Origin: Pseudaeromonas paramecii | GTDB taxonomy: Bacteria > Pseudomonadota > Gammaproteobacteria > Enterobacterales > Aeromonadaceae | Length of the DNA stretch: 64,000 bases | Direction of reading: 5' to 3' | NCBI RefSeq assembly: GCF_039540575.1 | Contig: NZ_BAABFC010000009.1 | Coordinates: forward strand, 62,001 to 126,000 | Part shown: one piece after another, positions 51,280 to 60,054 of the stretch | How the letters are laid out: every line of letters begins with the position of its first letter | Position numbering within the stretch: the stretch's first letter is position 1 | Notes under the pieces: generated by a model | What the model was told of the DNA's origin: nothing | What the model saw: only the letters and a program-made list of their open reading frames with translations | Databases searched by the model: none | Program-made: the position numbers and the translations under genes

Positions 51280-52446
51280 ATGGCGACACTGGATGAGATT
51301 CGCAACGAGATAACCCAATTGGATGCCGATCTGCTAGCCCTGCTGGCACGACGCCGTGAACTAAGCCTGGAAGTAGCCCGCAGCAAACGGGCCGATCAAC
51401 GCCCCATCCGCGATACCCACCGGGAACAGGATCTGCTGGTACGGCTCATTCAGCAGGGACGCGCCCTGGGCCTGAGCGCCCAGTACGTCACTCAACTCTA
51501 TCATCTGGTGATTGAAGACTCGGTACTGACCCAACAGGACTATCTGCAACGTCTGGCCAACCCGATGCAGGCGGCGGACGAGACCAGTGTGGCCTATTTG
51601 GGGCCGCTAGGCTCTTACTCCAGTCTGGCGGCACGCAAGTATCTGGGCCGCTATGCCCAGGTGAGCGAACACAGCTGCAGCAACTTTGCCCAAGTCATTG
51701 AGGCCGTAGAAAGCGGTCGTTGCCAATTTGGTGTCTTGCCCATCGAGAACACAAGTTCAGGCTCCATCAATGAAGTGTACGATCTGATGCAGCAGACCAG
51801 TCTGTCCATCGTCGGCGAATTGACCTACCCCATAGAGCACTGCCTGCTGGTGGCCGTGCCCACCGAGCTGGCGGCGATCGATACCCTGTACGGTCACCCC
51901 CAACCCCTGCAACAGTGCTCACGGTATCTGGCGCAACATCCTGACATCCATCACGTATTCTGTGACTCCTCGTCAGCTGCCATGGCCAAGGTGCAGGCGC
52001 TGGCCTCACCCAATGTAGCCGCCATTGGCAGCGCCGACGGCGGCAAGTTGTTTGGTCTCACCTCCATTGCCAGTGGGCTGGCCAATCAGCAGGAAAACAT
52101 GACCCGCTTCATCGTAGTGGCCCGAGAGCCCATCGAGGTAGTGCCCCAGGTGCCCGCCAAGACCACCCTCATCATGTCCACCAATCAGTACGCCGGTGCC
52201 CTGGTGGAGGTGCTGCTGGTGCTGCGCAACCATCAGATCAACATGACCAAGCTGGAGTCCCGTCCCATTCAGGGCAACCCATGGGAGGAGATGTTCTATA
52301 TGGATGTGGCGGTCAATCTGCACAGCGAAGCCATGCAGCGAGCCCTGCAGGAGCTCTACCCCCTGACCCGCAGTCTCAAGGTACTGGGCTGCTATCCCAG
52401 TGAAGATGTGGCGCCCACCGAGATTGCCCCGGCACTGCTGCCCTGA
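51280..52446 (+). CDS. pheA: Chorismate mutase / prephenate dehydratase (P-protein)
   Basis: 388 aa. N-terminal AroQ chorismate mutase (about 1-90; DEIRNEITQLDADLLALLARRRELS, SKRADQRPIRD). Prephenate dehydratase (about 105-285; VAYLGPLGSYSSLAA, GVLPIENTSSGSINEVYDL, TRFIVVAR). C-terminal ACT domain (about 300-380) with ESRPIQGNPWEEMFYMDV, the Phe-binding feedback site. Converts chorismate to phenylpyruvate. Controlled by the pheL attenuator. Strong SD (GGGAGG). Confidence 0.97.
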   Translation: MATLDEIRNEITQLDADLLALLARRRELSLEVARSKRADQRPIRDTHREQDLLVRLIQQGRALGLSAQYVTQLYHLVIEDSVLTQQDYLQRLANPMQAADETSVAYLGPLGSYSSLAARKYLGRYAQVSEHSCSNFAQVIEAVESGRCQFGVLPIENTSSGSINEVYDLMQQTSLSIVGELTYPIEHCLLVAVPTELAAIDTLYGHPQPLQQCSRYLAQHPDIHHVFCDSSSAAMAKVQALASPNVAAIGSADGGKLFGLTSIASGLANQQENMTRFIVVAREPIEVVPQVPAKTTLIMSTNQYAGALVEVLLVLRNHQINMTKLESRPIQGNPWEEMFYMDVAVNLHSEAMQRALQELYPLTRSLKVLGCYPSEDVAPTEIAPALLP

Positions 52447-52461
52447 GGTTGACGCAAGATG

Positions 52462-52501
52462 CCAATAAAAACGCCAGGCGATTGCCTGGCGTTTTTATTG
52501 G
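52462..52501. terminator. Bidirectional terminator between pheA and tyrA
   Basis: 18-bp perfect stem (52462-52479 with 52484-52501), GATT loop; A-rich and T-rich arm ends make it work for both convergent transcripts. Confidence 0.92.
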
Positions 52502-52510
52502 AACAAATGA

Positions 52511-53644
52511 CTAGAGGGACTCATGATGCCGAGCATCATGGGCCTGGGCCAACAGCAGTTTGCTCTCCCGCAGGAACTGGCCGGCATAGTCACCAAAGAA
52601 CTCGGACACCTTGTGAAACGTATCGATGAAGCGCTGCCGATCGCCACTTTCGAGGAAACTGATGGCCTGGCCCATGCGTTGATGATAACGACGGATCATC
52701 TGCACGTTCAGGGGCGAGGACAGTATGATGTCGGCATACAGGGCCGGATCCTGGGCAAACAACCGCCCCACCATGGCCAGCTCCAACCGGTAGATGGGGG
52801 AGCTGAGCGCCAGCAGGCGCTTGAGATCCGCCTGTTCATCACACAGGTGCACGCCGTAGACAAAGCTGGTGAAGTGACGCAACGCCTGGATCAAACTCAT
52901 GGCGTTATCGTGATCCGCGGCCGCCACGCTGTGCAAGCGCACGCCCCAGATGCGCATCTGATCCAGCAACCACTGATAGGCCGCCTCATCCCGTCCATGG
53001 CAACACACCACCACCTGCTTGGCCAGACTGGATACATCCGGACCAAACATGGGGTGCAACCCCAGCACCGGCCCCGCATGGGCGGCCAGCATGTGACTCA
53101 GGGGCCGCTGCTTGATGCTGGTGAGATCCACCAGCACACAGTCCGGTGGCAAACTGGTCAGACGGTCAATGACGTCGCAGGTGTTTTCGATGGGCACCGC
53201 CACCACCACCATGCCCGCCTGGCTCAGCAAGGCGTCAGCCTGCCCCCAGTCATCCCGCTCCAACACTGCCACCTGGTAACCCGACAGGCGGAACATGTTG
53301 ACGAACAGCCGCCCCAGTTGACCGGCGCCGCCCACCACCACGATCTGGCGTAATGACGGATTGACACACTTGAAGCCGGAGTCATTCTCGCTGCTATAGG
53401 ACTCACGCATCACGCGGCGCAACACATCCTCGATCAGATCCGGCGGTACCCCCTGCTGTGCGGCCTCATCGCGCCGGCGCGCCAACATGGCCGCCTCCCG
53501 ATCCGGTGCATAGATGGGCAGACCATGGCGGCTCTTCACCTCCCCCACCTCGGCCACCAACGCCAGCCGGCGGGCCAGCAGTGCCACCAGCTGCTGATCC
53601 ACCCCATCGATCTGATCCCTCAGGGCATTCAATTCTTCATTCAT
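52511..53644 (-). CDS. tyrA: Chorismate mutase / prephenate dehydrogenase (T-protein)
   Basis: 377 aa. N-terminal AroQ mutase (about 1-90; ALRDQIDGVDQQLVALLARRLALVAEVGEVK). NAD-binding dehydrogenase: RQIVVVGGAGQLGRLFVNMF, VVVAVPIENT, DLTSIKQRP and LHPMFGPDV with the catalytic His. C-terminal helical domain present. Converts chorismate to 4-hydroxyphenylpyruvate for tyrosine. 60 bases after aroF in the same direction: the aroF-tyrA operon order of E. coli. Confidence 0.97.
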   Translation of the reverse strand: MNEELNALRDQIDGVDQQLVALLARRLALVAEVGEVKSRHGLPIYAPDREAAMLARRRDEAAQQGVPPDLIEDVLRRVMRESYSSENDSGFKCVNPSLRQIVVVGGAGQLGRLFVNMFRLSGYQVAVLERDDWGQADALLSQAGMVVVAVPIENTCDVIDRLTSLPPDCVLVDLTSIKQRPLSHMLAAHAGPVLGLHPMFGPDVSSLAKQVVVCCHGRDEAAYQWLLDQMRIWGVRLHSVAAADHDNAMSLIQALRHFTSFVYGVHLCDEQADLKRLLALSSPIYRLELAMVGRLFAQDPALYADIILSSPLNVQMIRRYHQRMGQAISFLESGDRQRFIDTFHKVSEFFGDYAGQFLRESKLLLAQAHDARHHESL

Positions 53645-53704
53645 GCAAGCTCATCCAAAAATAAGGGGGCCGACCTCACGGCCGCCCCCCATTATGCGGG
53701 GTCA

Positions 53705-54778
53705 TCAGGCGGACAGTCGAGCCTTGAGGGCATCCGTCAGCTGGCGATGGCAGTGAGCCAGCAGGGTGGCAGTCGTTTCCCAATCGATGCAGGCATCCGT
53801 GATGGAGATGCCGTATTGCATATCGCACTTGGGCTGCTCGCTGGACTGATTTCCCTCACCAATATTGGACTCCAGCATGATGCCGATGATGGAGCGATTA
53901 CCATCCTGGATCTGATGTAGCACGTTGGCAGCCACCAGCGGCTGCAGTCTGTGGTTCTTGCTGGAGTTACCGTGGCTGCAATCCACCACCAGCCGCGCCG
54001 GCAACCCTGCCTTGGCCAAAGCCTGCTCGGCCAAGGCGACATTCACAGAGTCATAATTGGGATGTTTGCCACCACGCAGTATCACATGGCCATCCGGGTT
54101 GCCTTGGGTCTGCAACAAGGCGACCTGCCCTTGCTGGTTGATGCCCATGAAGGAGTGGCTAGAAGAGGCGGCCTGCATCGCATTGATGGCGGTATCCAGA
54201 TTGCCATCGGTACCGTTTTTGAAGCCCACCGGCATGGAGAGACCAGAGGCCATCTCTCTGTGGGTCTGAGATTCTGTGGTACGAGCACCAATGGCTGACC
54301 AGGAGAAGAGGTCCGCCAGATATTGCGGACTGATGGGATCCAACGCCTCGGTGGCCAGCGGCAATTGAAGTTCGGCCAACCAGACCAGCAGCTCACGGGC
54401 CTTCTTCAGGCCCAGCTCGACGTCGAAGGTGCCGTCCAGGTTCGGATCATTGATGAAGCCTTTCCAGCCGACCGTGGTGCGCGGCTTCTCAAAGTAGACT
54501 CGCATGACTATGTACAGAGAATCGGCATATTGATCATGCAGCTTCTTCAGACGGCTGGCGTAATCCTTGGCGGCCTCCATGTCGTGAATGGAGCAGGGAC
54601 CGCAGATCACCAACAGACGATGATCGCGCTGCTGGACAATATCGGCAATGGTCTTGCGCGCCTGGCTGATGTAGGCCCGAGCGTCCTCAGAGACCGGGAA
54701 GAGATCCTTGAGCTCAGCCGGGGTCATCAGCACTTTCTCGGATTGGATATTTACGTCATTGAGCACATCTTTCTGCAT
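53705..54778 (-). CDS. aroF: 3-deoxy-7-phosphoheptulonate synthase, Tyr-sensitive type
   Basis: 357-aa class I DAHP synthase, first step of the shikimate pathway (PEP + erythrose-4-P). The start at ATG 54776-54778 aligns with E. coli AroF (MQKDVLNDVNIQ). Motifs: VICGPCSIHD, MRVYFEKPRTTVGWKG, SAIGARTTESQTHREMASGL, VDCSHGNSSK and ESNIGEGNQSSEQP. AroF identity over AroG/AroH is supported by the N-terminus and the tyrA partner; tyrosine feedback is inferred from that. Confidence 0.95.
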   Translation of the reverse strand: MQKDVLNDVNIQSEKVLMTPAELKDLFPVSEDARAYISQARKTIADIVQQRDHRLLVICGPCSIHDMEAAKDYASRLKKLHDQYADSLYIVMRVYFEKPRTTVGWKGFINDPNLDGTFDVELGLKKARELLVWLAELQLPLATEALDPISPQYLADLFSWSAIGARTTESQTHREMASGLSMPVGFKNGTDGNLDTAINAMQAASSSHSFMGINQQGQVALLQTQGNPDGHVILRGGKHPNYDSVNVALAEQALAKAGLPARLVVDCSHGNSSKNHRLQPLVAANVLHQIQDGNRSIIGIMLESNIGEGNQSSEQPKCDMQYGISITDACIDWETTATLLAHCHRQLTDALKARLSA

Positions 54779-54789
54779 GGGAGTCACCA

Positions 54790-54807
54790 AGTAAACTTTT
54801 CTTTACG
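54790..54807. promoter_or_regulatory. TyrR box upstream of aroF
   Basis: GTAAA-N6-TTTAC matches the TyrR palindrome TGTAAA-N6-TTTACA at 10 of 12 fixed positions. It ends only 11 bases before the aroF start codon, so it probably overlaps the early transcribed region rather than the -35. Confidence 0.65.
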
Positions 54808-54937
54808 GCTATGCTGACTACAAAATCACTATCAGTATTGACTTGGTTATGTTTTATAGCTAGCGGACATCCCACCATACCAAGCCTGCACAGATTTGCA
54901 AGCCTGCCATCACCCACTTGCCCGTTTAAGTTGCACT

Positions 54938-54972
54938 AAAACAAGCAGGCCGGTCATCAAGACCGGCCTGCA
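54938..54972 (-). terminator. Terminator after mlaA
   Basis: 11-bp perfect stem (54946-54956 with 54962-54972), 5-base loop, TTGTTTTA following on the minus strand. Separates mlaA from aroF. Confidence 0.85.
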
Positions 54973-54988
54973 GGAAACAGCGGCGAGG

Positions 54989-55813
54989 TTACTGATCTAT
55001 CTCATCCAGATAATCATCCAAACCGGAATCTGCGGGCTCAGCCGGGGCCAGGCTCTGAGGCCCTGTCTGGTCTTGCACCTTGGCCTCCTCATACTGCAGA
55101 TAGAAATCGCGAATGTTGGCATAGGGATCCAGAGAATTATCCAGCATGGGCTCTTGAGCTATAATGCTGCTGCGCACCGACAAACCGTCTAGCCCCCAGC
55201 GAGCCGCTTTCATCACGAACGTCATCTCGCTAAACGGGAAGTAGAGACCATCCACCACATCCCCCACGGTACTACGCACCGTACTGGGGCCATAAACCGG
55301 GTACATGATGTAAGGCCCCTGATCGACAGACCATTTGCCCAGCACGGTAGTCATCTCCATGGTGTTACGTTCCACACCGAGCCGGGAAGCGACATCGATG
55401 AAGCCCCCCAGCCCCACAGTGGTGTTGACCATGAAGCGGAAGACGCTGCCAAACGAGCCGCGAAGATCCCAGATCAGGAGATTATTGACGAAGTTATTCG
55501 GTTCTTCGAAATTGTTGGCAAAGTTAGCCACGCCATCCCGTAAAGGTTCAGGCACAGTATCAGCATACCAATGCACTACCGGGCGGACAGCCTTGCGATC
55601 CATGATGTCGTAGTTAAACCACCACAAACCGCGGTTGATGGATTCGAAATGATCGCTGGCCCCTCCTGGTCCCTGATACAAGCGAGCACCGGTAGGTGCG
55701 ACGGGAGAGGTATCGGAAAGCGCCAAGTCCTGTTGTTTAGCGGTTTCCGCCAATAAGGAGGGCGTCAATGCCATGGACAGCACAAACACTAAGGCACGAT
55801 AAGAAAACTGCAT
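54989..55813 (-). CDS. mlaA: MlaA/VacJ-family phospholipid-transport protein without a lipobox
   Basis: 274 aa from ATG 55811-55813 (GGGGA upstream). Family blocks: ESINRGLWWFNYDIMDRKAVRPV, LRDGVANFANNFEEPNNFVNNLL, FMVNTTVGLGGFIDVAS, GPYIMYPVYGPSTVR, DPYANIRDFYLQYEEA, and an acidic C-terminus like E. coli MlaA. MlaA removes misplaced phospholipid from the outer leaflet of the outer membrane. Odd: E. coli MlaA is a lipoprotein, but here the signal peptide ends TPSLLA|ETA with no Cys, so it would be a type I-processed protein. Confidence 0.9.
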   Translation of the reverse strand: MQFSYRALVFVLSMALTPSLLAETAKQQDLALSDTSPVAPTGARLYQGPGGASDHFESINRGLWWFNYDIMDRKAVRPVVHWYADTVPEPLRDGVANFANNFEEPNNFVNNLLIWDLRGSFGSVFRFMVNTTVGLGGFIDVASRLGVERNTMEMTTVLGKWSVDQGPYIMYPVYGPSTVRSTVGDVVDGLYFPFSEMTFVMKAARWGLDGLSVRSSIIAQEPMLDNSLDPYANIRDFYLQYEEAKVQDQTGPQSLAPAEPADSGLDDYLDEIDQ

Positions 55814-56227
55814 TATTATCCCCACACATGTGCTGAACACACTGCGTTAATCTAAGCGGACGATTATAAGAGATTATGATCCAAAAGTGTGACTTCGTGC
55901 ACCCAGCTTTTATTCACGAAACACCATAAGAGCCGGCCTCGCCGACAGCGCAAGGTCCACTAAGATCCGATGGAGTGCTAGGCCTCACAGCGGCAGCCGC
56001 CTATCAAGTAACCACTGATGATGCCGATGAAATAACAATAGCAACAGTGGCGATTTCTTAACGAGCCACACTGCAGGCAGAGCATTCGCTATGGCGGATC
56101 TGTTGTCGCCTTGACGCATGACGCTACACGACGGAACAAGCCCGCGCTACAGTCACAGCTGGGCCTGATTAACCCAAGCCCGATGCCTCTGATGGGCCTT
56201 TGCCAATAGCAACCAAAGGGGACTTGC
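55814..56227. other. 414-base divergent intergenic region mlaA / FliK-like
   Basis: Holds the mlaA promoter near its left end. The right half before the FliK-like gene shows only a poor sigma-54-like match (TGGC...TTG near 56092-56107) and no gene or RNA I can support. Confidence 0.5.
55863..55868 (-). promoter_or_regulatory. mlaA -10 element (TATAAT)
   Basis: Perfect TATAAT on the minus strand 49 bases before the mlaA ATG; the -35 is weak. Confidence 0.5.
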
Positions 56228-58018
56228 GTGTCATCGATTCACTGGCAGCCGGAGCGCCCAACCACAGCCCCGACCGAAGAACAAAATAATGTCAATTCGG
56301 CACCTCCGGCGGCGCAAGGATCTGGCGTGCCCAAAGGGCTGTTGGAAGATTTTTTGCGGCAGGTGTCAGCGACGCAGGGGCAATTACCCGCGCCATTGGC
56401 GCAAAGCTTGCAGACCTTGTTGCGCCAGATTCCCGCGGTGCTGTTACAAGGCGGTCAAACGACCGTCGCCGCCCAAACCCTAGATGATGCCCCCGTCGAA
56501 CTGATGTGGTTACAACGCCTGTTGGTCCCCTTGCTAAAGCTTGAACCTAGCTTGCGTCAGGCTTGGCCGTTACCAAACAAAAATCCCCTACCCTCAGACA
56601 CCAACAGCAATCAGATGATGCAGTCGACGCTCAGCAATGACAGCGTGCTGGCCCAATTGCTTCGGCAACAGCCGGGCCTTGGTCGAGCGCTACTTCAGTG
56701 GACGCTGCAGCTACTGGCGCAACACCCTAGATTGATGGAGCAATTGACACCGCAGGAACAACAGCAGTTTCGGCAGCAGACCAAGACTGCGCCAGCAGCG
56801 GCCAAGGATGGTAATCCGGCCAGTCCTTCACCTGAAAAAAATGCTGACGGGCTCACTGCGCGTCAACTGCCATCGTTACTCAAAGCGACCCTACCTCTAC
56901 TACAACCTCAGGCGACTCCATCGGCCAAGGCGCCCCCCCAGAATGTACAGACTGGCCAACCGCAGACCGCATTGCCTCAAGATGCAAAAGCTCCCCAACA
57001 TCAGGCTCCATCAGAGACGCGCGCGTCCCCTTACTCGGTCGGCCTGGCGCTGCCGCAGGGCGAGGCTTTACTGCACAGTGTCAAGCGCCTGTTACAGGCC
57101 CAGGGCTTAACGCCAGCGTCCGCCAATCTTGCCCCAATAGCAATGGCCAGCTCCACCGCCTCCACGCCTCAGTCAGGCAACAAACTGACTTGGGATGCGC
57201 TGCTCAGCCTTGCGGGGCTACTCCCTGAGGGCGAGGACTCAAACTGGCCCAAACCGGCACAAGCCGATAGTAACCTATCGGCTTTACCACAACTGATCCG
57301 CTTATTGCATAGCAGTAGCACACTAGTCTTGCCTCGCAGCCTGCAGACGGCCATGGCGCAGCTCACGAGCGATCTGCAACGCCCATTAGATACACCACAA
57401 CAGGCCGAACAGTGGCTTCGCTTCATGAGCGCCCCACTGGCCGACAATACGCTGGGACAAGGCCTTCAACGCTGGCTGTTACAGCTATTGACTCAACGTT
57501 TGGCCCAGGCTGATGCCCAACAATCCTCGCTACAGCCATCCCCAGCTCAGACAGGGGAGACACAGTTAAGTCATGGCTTACTGCATCGTTTGGGAACAGC
57601 CAGCCTGCAGTTGGTGGAGCAACGCCAGGCGAGTCAACAAGAGCCAGCAGTCACCAATCAGCCCTGGCTTTGTCCTCTGCCCTCCACGCCGCAACGCGCC
57701 CATGAGCCTGTACTGACCATACACAGAGGGGGCCATACGGAGCAGGAGTATCACTGGCTGCTGAGTTTTTATCTGGAGCCAGAAGGCGTAGGACCGCTGC
57801 AGATCAAGGTCAGGTTGCAGATCCCGGATATAGGTATCATGGTCATAGCAGAACAAACGGAAGGTATCGAACGGGTAAAGCAGACACTGCCACAGTTGGA
57901 ATCACGCTTTGCCGAATTGGGCCTGCAATCCACCGGTTTTCACTGCCGTCAGGGCAAGGTGAAACCACCACAAGTAGTCAACCCGCCCACCAATGACGGT
58001 CTTTCCATTCATATATGA
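56228..58018 (+). CDS. FliK-like hook-length-control-domain protein
   Basis: 596 aa. GTG start at 56228 (AGGGG seven bases upstream). The N-terminal two-thirds are low-complexity, rich in Gln, Pro, Ala and Leu, as in FliK molecular rulers. The C-terminal ~100 residues form the hook-length control domain: WLLSFYLEPEGVGPLQIKVRLQ...LPQLESRFAELGL, which in FliK contacts FlhB to switch export from hook to filament. Its stop overlaps the start of an FlhB-C-terminal-like gene (ATGA). Outside a flagellar structural cluster, so probably a second FliK rather than the main one. Confidence 0.8.
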   Translation: MSSIHWQPERPTTAPTEEQNNVNSAPPAAQGSGVPKGLLEDFLRQVSATQGQLPAPLAQSLQTLLRQIPAVLLQGGQTTVAAQTLDDAPVELMWLQRLLVPLLKLEPSLRQAWPLPNKNPLPSDTNSNQMMQSTLSNDSVLAQLLRQQPGLGRALLQWTLQLLAQHPRLMEQLTPQEQQQFRQQTKTAPAAAKDGNPASPSPEKNADGLTARQLPSLLKATLPLLQPQATPSAKAPPQNVQTGQPQTALPQDAKAPQHQAPSETRASPYSVGLALPQGEALLHSVKRLLQAQGLTPASANLAPIAMASSTASTPQSGNKLTWDALLSLAGLLPEGEDSNWPKPAQADSNLSALPQLIRLLHSSSTLVLPRSLQTAMAQLTSDLQRPLDTPQQAEQWLRFMSAPLADNTLGQGLQRWLLQLLTQRLAQADAQQSSLQPSPAQTGETQLSHGLLHRLGTASLQLVEQRQASQQEPAVTNQPWLCPLPSTPQRAHEPVLTIHRGGHTEQEYHWLLSFYLEPEGVGPLQIKVRLQIPDIGIMVIAEQTEGIERVKQTLPQLESRFAELGLQSTGFHCRQGKVKPPQVVNPPTNDGLSIHI

Positions 58019-58326
58019 AAAATACTCAAGAAAAGCAGGCCATTGGCTTGCGTTATGACGGCCAGCAAGCGCCCCATGTCAGTAGTCGTGGCGTCGGCGA
58101 GGCAGCCGAACAGATATTGGCCATGGCCAAAGAGGAAGGACTCTACATCCATGAGGATCCCCAGCTGCTAGAACGGCTGCTGGGCCTGCAAACAGGAGAG
58201 CAAATTCCTCCGGCCCTGTATGTGGTGATAGCAGAGATACTGGCTTATTCCTTTTTGCTCCAGGGCCGTTACCCCGAACACTGGCGCAGACCGGATGGCA
58301 CAGAGGCGGTGGATACACAGGTATAG
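58015..58326 (+). CDS. Stand-alone FlhB C-terminal-like export switch protein (EscU/YscU family, FlhX-type)
   Basis: 103 aa. Resembles only the soluble C-terminal domain of FlhB: QAIGLRYDGQQAPHVSSRGVGEAAEQILAMAKEEGLYIHEDPQLLERLL...IPPALYVVIAEILAYSFLLQG. The NPTH self-cleavage site and the four TMs are missing, so it starts about where the cleaved FlhB fragment would. Translationally coupled to the FliK-like gene; the two may form an accessory specificity switch. Convergent with the chemotaxis operon. Confidence 0.85.
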   Translation: MKNTQEKQAIGLRYDGQQAPHVSSRGVGEAAEQILAMAKEEGLYIHEDPQLLERLLGLQTGEQIPPALYVVIAEILAYSFLLQGRYPEHWRRPDGTEAVDTQV

Positions 58327-58350
58327 ATAGGGATTAAGGCGGCAAAGCAA

Positions 58351-58373
58351 AAGGGAAGGTACTACCTTCCCTT
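58351..58373. terminator. Hairpin at the end of the chemotaxis operon
   Basis: 10-bp perfect stem with a 3-base loop (58351-58360 with 58364-58373); the stem includes the DUF2802 stop codon. T4 follows on the minus strand, so mainly a terminator for the chemotaxis operon. Confidence 0.6.
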
Positions 58374-58772
58374 GGCTCGTAACGAGATAAGCAGCTCAGC
58401 TTCAGCTTTGGGGATTTCACATTCAGCCATGATCTCTTCAATACCGGCACCCAGTTCAACCATCTTGGCGGCACGGCTGTAAAGTTTACGCTCCGGATCC
58501 TGCTGACTTAACTCTTGCTGACGCTCCGCTACCGCTAAAATGGCTTTTTCCACCTCGGTGACCTTCACTCCAAATCCCAAGGCGTTGGCATGCAGTTCGG
58601 TGAGTTGCTTGCGGGTACTCTCTTTGACCCGACTCAACTCCTTAATCAGCAGTTCCATGGCAGAGAGCTTGCGTTGTAAATGGGTTATCTGACGCCATAA
58701 AAACAAGACACCGGCGCAAGCTATTGCGAGCGCCAGCGTCACCAATAAAAACAGAATGAGCAGAGTATCCAT
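58362..58772 (-). CDS. DUF2802-family membrane protein
   Basis: 136 aa: one N-terminal TM (LLILFLLVTLALAIACAGVLFLW), a coiled-coil stretch (about 30-95), and a C-terminal SRAAKMVELGAGIEEIMAECEIPKAEAELLISL block reminiscent of a small helix-turn-helix. Found at the end of chemotaxis operons in Vibrio/Shewanella/Aeromonas-type genomes; function unknown. Four bases after cheW. Confidence 0.8.
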   Translation of the reverse strand: MDTLLILFLLVTLALAIACAGVLFLWRQITHLQRKLSAMELLIKELSRVKESTRKQLTELHANALGFGVKVTEVEKAILAVAERQQELSQQDPERKLYSRAAKMVELGAGIEEIMAECEIPKAEAELLISLRAKGR

Positions 58773-58776
58773 CTGA

Positions 58777-59265
58777 TTAGAGCTGGCTCAGCTCGTCCCA
58801 CTCGTCATCGCTGAGCAACTTGTTCAAATCCACCAGGATCAGGAGCTCGCCATCACGGTTGCTCACCCCCTGGATGAACTTGGAGCTCTCTTCGGTGCCG
58901 ACGCTCGGTGCCACATCGATCTCAGAAGAGCGCAGATAAACCACCTCGGCAACGCTATCCACCAAAATACCAATCACCTGCTTATCCGCTTCAATGATCA
59001 CGATGCGTGAGTTGTCACTGATCTCTGCAGACGGCAGTCCGAAACGGGACCGAGTATCGATAACGGTTACGACATTGCCGCGCAGGTTGATGATGCCGAT
59101 GACGTAATCCGGCGCTCCCGGTACAGGCGCGATTTCGGTGTAACGCAGTACTTCTTGTACCTGCATTACATTGATACCGTATGTCTCCTTGTCCAGCTGA
59201 AAGGTCACCCATTGCAACACTTCATCTTCGGCAATGTTCTGCGCGACATTTCGTTTCTGATTCAT
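58777..59265 (-). CDS. cheW: Chemotaxis coupling protein CheW
   Basis: 162 aa, a single CheW domain that links receptors to CheA in arrays. Core blocks: LQWVTFQLDKETYGINVMQVQEVLRYTEIAPVPGAPDYVIGIINLRGNVVTVIDTR and SVAEVVYLRSSEID. Full length. 72 bases after parP, four before the DUF2802 gene. Confidence 0.95.
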   Translation of the reverse strand: MNQKRNVAQNIAEDEVLQWVTFQLDKETYGINVMQVQEVLRYTEIAPVPGAPDYVIGIINLRGNVVTVIDTRSRFGLPSAEISDNSRIVIIEADKQVIGILVDSVAEVVYLRSSEIDVAPSVGTEESSKFIQGVSNRDGELLILVDLNKLLSDDEWDELSQL

Positions 59266-59337
59266 TTTGCCTTCCTTTAATTCCGGGTATAGGACTTTTT
59301 ATACCAACACTAGCAATGATTGAAGTGACCAGCGACA

Positions 59338-60054
59338 TCAGACGCCGTCGATATTGACGCCTTGTTTCAATAGTGTGAGCAACTCCCGTACGTGGAGCAA
59401 GGCACACATCTTATCTTTCACCATTCCCGCCAACCAGGGACGTTTCGCGGCCTTATCTCGCCACTTTATCTGATCCCGGTTGAGCCACTCTGTGCCCATC
59501 AGCTCATGGCATGCCAAGCCCCAGGTACTTTCCCCCAACATGATGAGGTATTGGTAATCCGTGGTAGCTTCTTTGTCCGGCATAATCCAGCGCCCAGTAT
59601 CGACCACATTGAGCTGCCGATCCCGCTGGGTCATGACACCGGCGAACCAATCCGGTTTGCCAAATAAGCTGTTCAGTTTACCCAACTGATGGATGCCGCC
59701 CAGCTCGGTAAGCGGTACGCCAAAGGTGATCCCGGCAACGCTGAAAAATAGCGCCTGGAATTCCCGCTCCGTCTGAATGTTTTGCCAAACCACAGGTGGC
59801 GGCGAAGGAGGTGACTTCGCCACCACCGGCTTTACAACGGCTGTAGGCGCCGACACCACAGCCTTAGGCGCAGGTACCTTGGCAAGGAGTTGCTCCAACT
59901 CGGCCTGACGGGGTTTTTCGAGGGTGGGTTTGGCTACGGGAACGGATTGCATCTCCGCAGCCGCAGTAACCGGCTGATTCGGGACAGGAGCCGACTCATT
60001 GAGCAACGACTGGAAATAATCTTCCATCGCCTTGAACTGCGATGACTGACTCAT
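59338..60054 (-). CDS. parP: ParP, CheW-domain array-localisation protein
   Basis: 238 aa. N-terminal ~90 residues are Pro/Ala-rich and variable; the C-terminal part is a divergent CheW-like domain (QALFFSVAGITFGVPLTELGGIHQL...VMTQRDRQLNVVDTGRWIM...YLIMLGESTWGLACHELMG). In Vibrio, ParP sits between parC and cheW, binds CheA and ParC, and keeps arrays at the cell pole. Same gene order here; the start overlaps the parC stop (ATGA). Confidence 0.88.
   Translation of the reverse strand: MSQSSQFKAMEDYFQSLLNESAPVPNQPVTAAAEMQSVPVAKPTLEKPRQAELEQLLAKVPAPKAVVSAPTAVVKPVVAKSPPSPPPVVWQNIQTEREFQALFFSVAGITFGVPLTELGGIHQLGKLNSLFGKPDWFAGVMTQRDRQLNVVDTGRWIMPDKEATTDYQYLIMLGESTWGLACHELMGTEWLNRDQIKWRDKAAKRPWLAGMVKDKMCALLHVRELLTLLKQGVNIDGV

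Noticed and set aside
56092..56107. Sigma-54-like promoter ahead of the FliK-like gene
   Set aside because: The -24 GG is present but the -12 GC is missing and the -24 box departs from TGGCAC; the match is no better than chance for this length.
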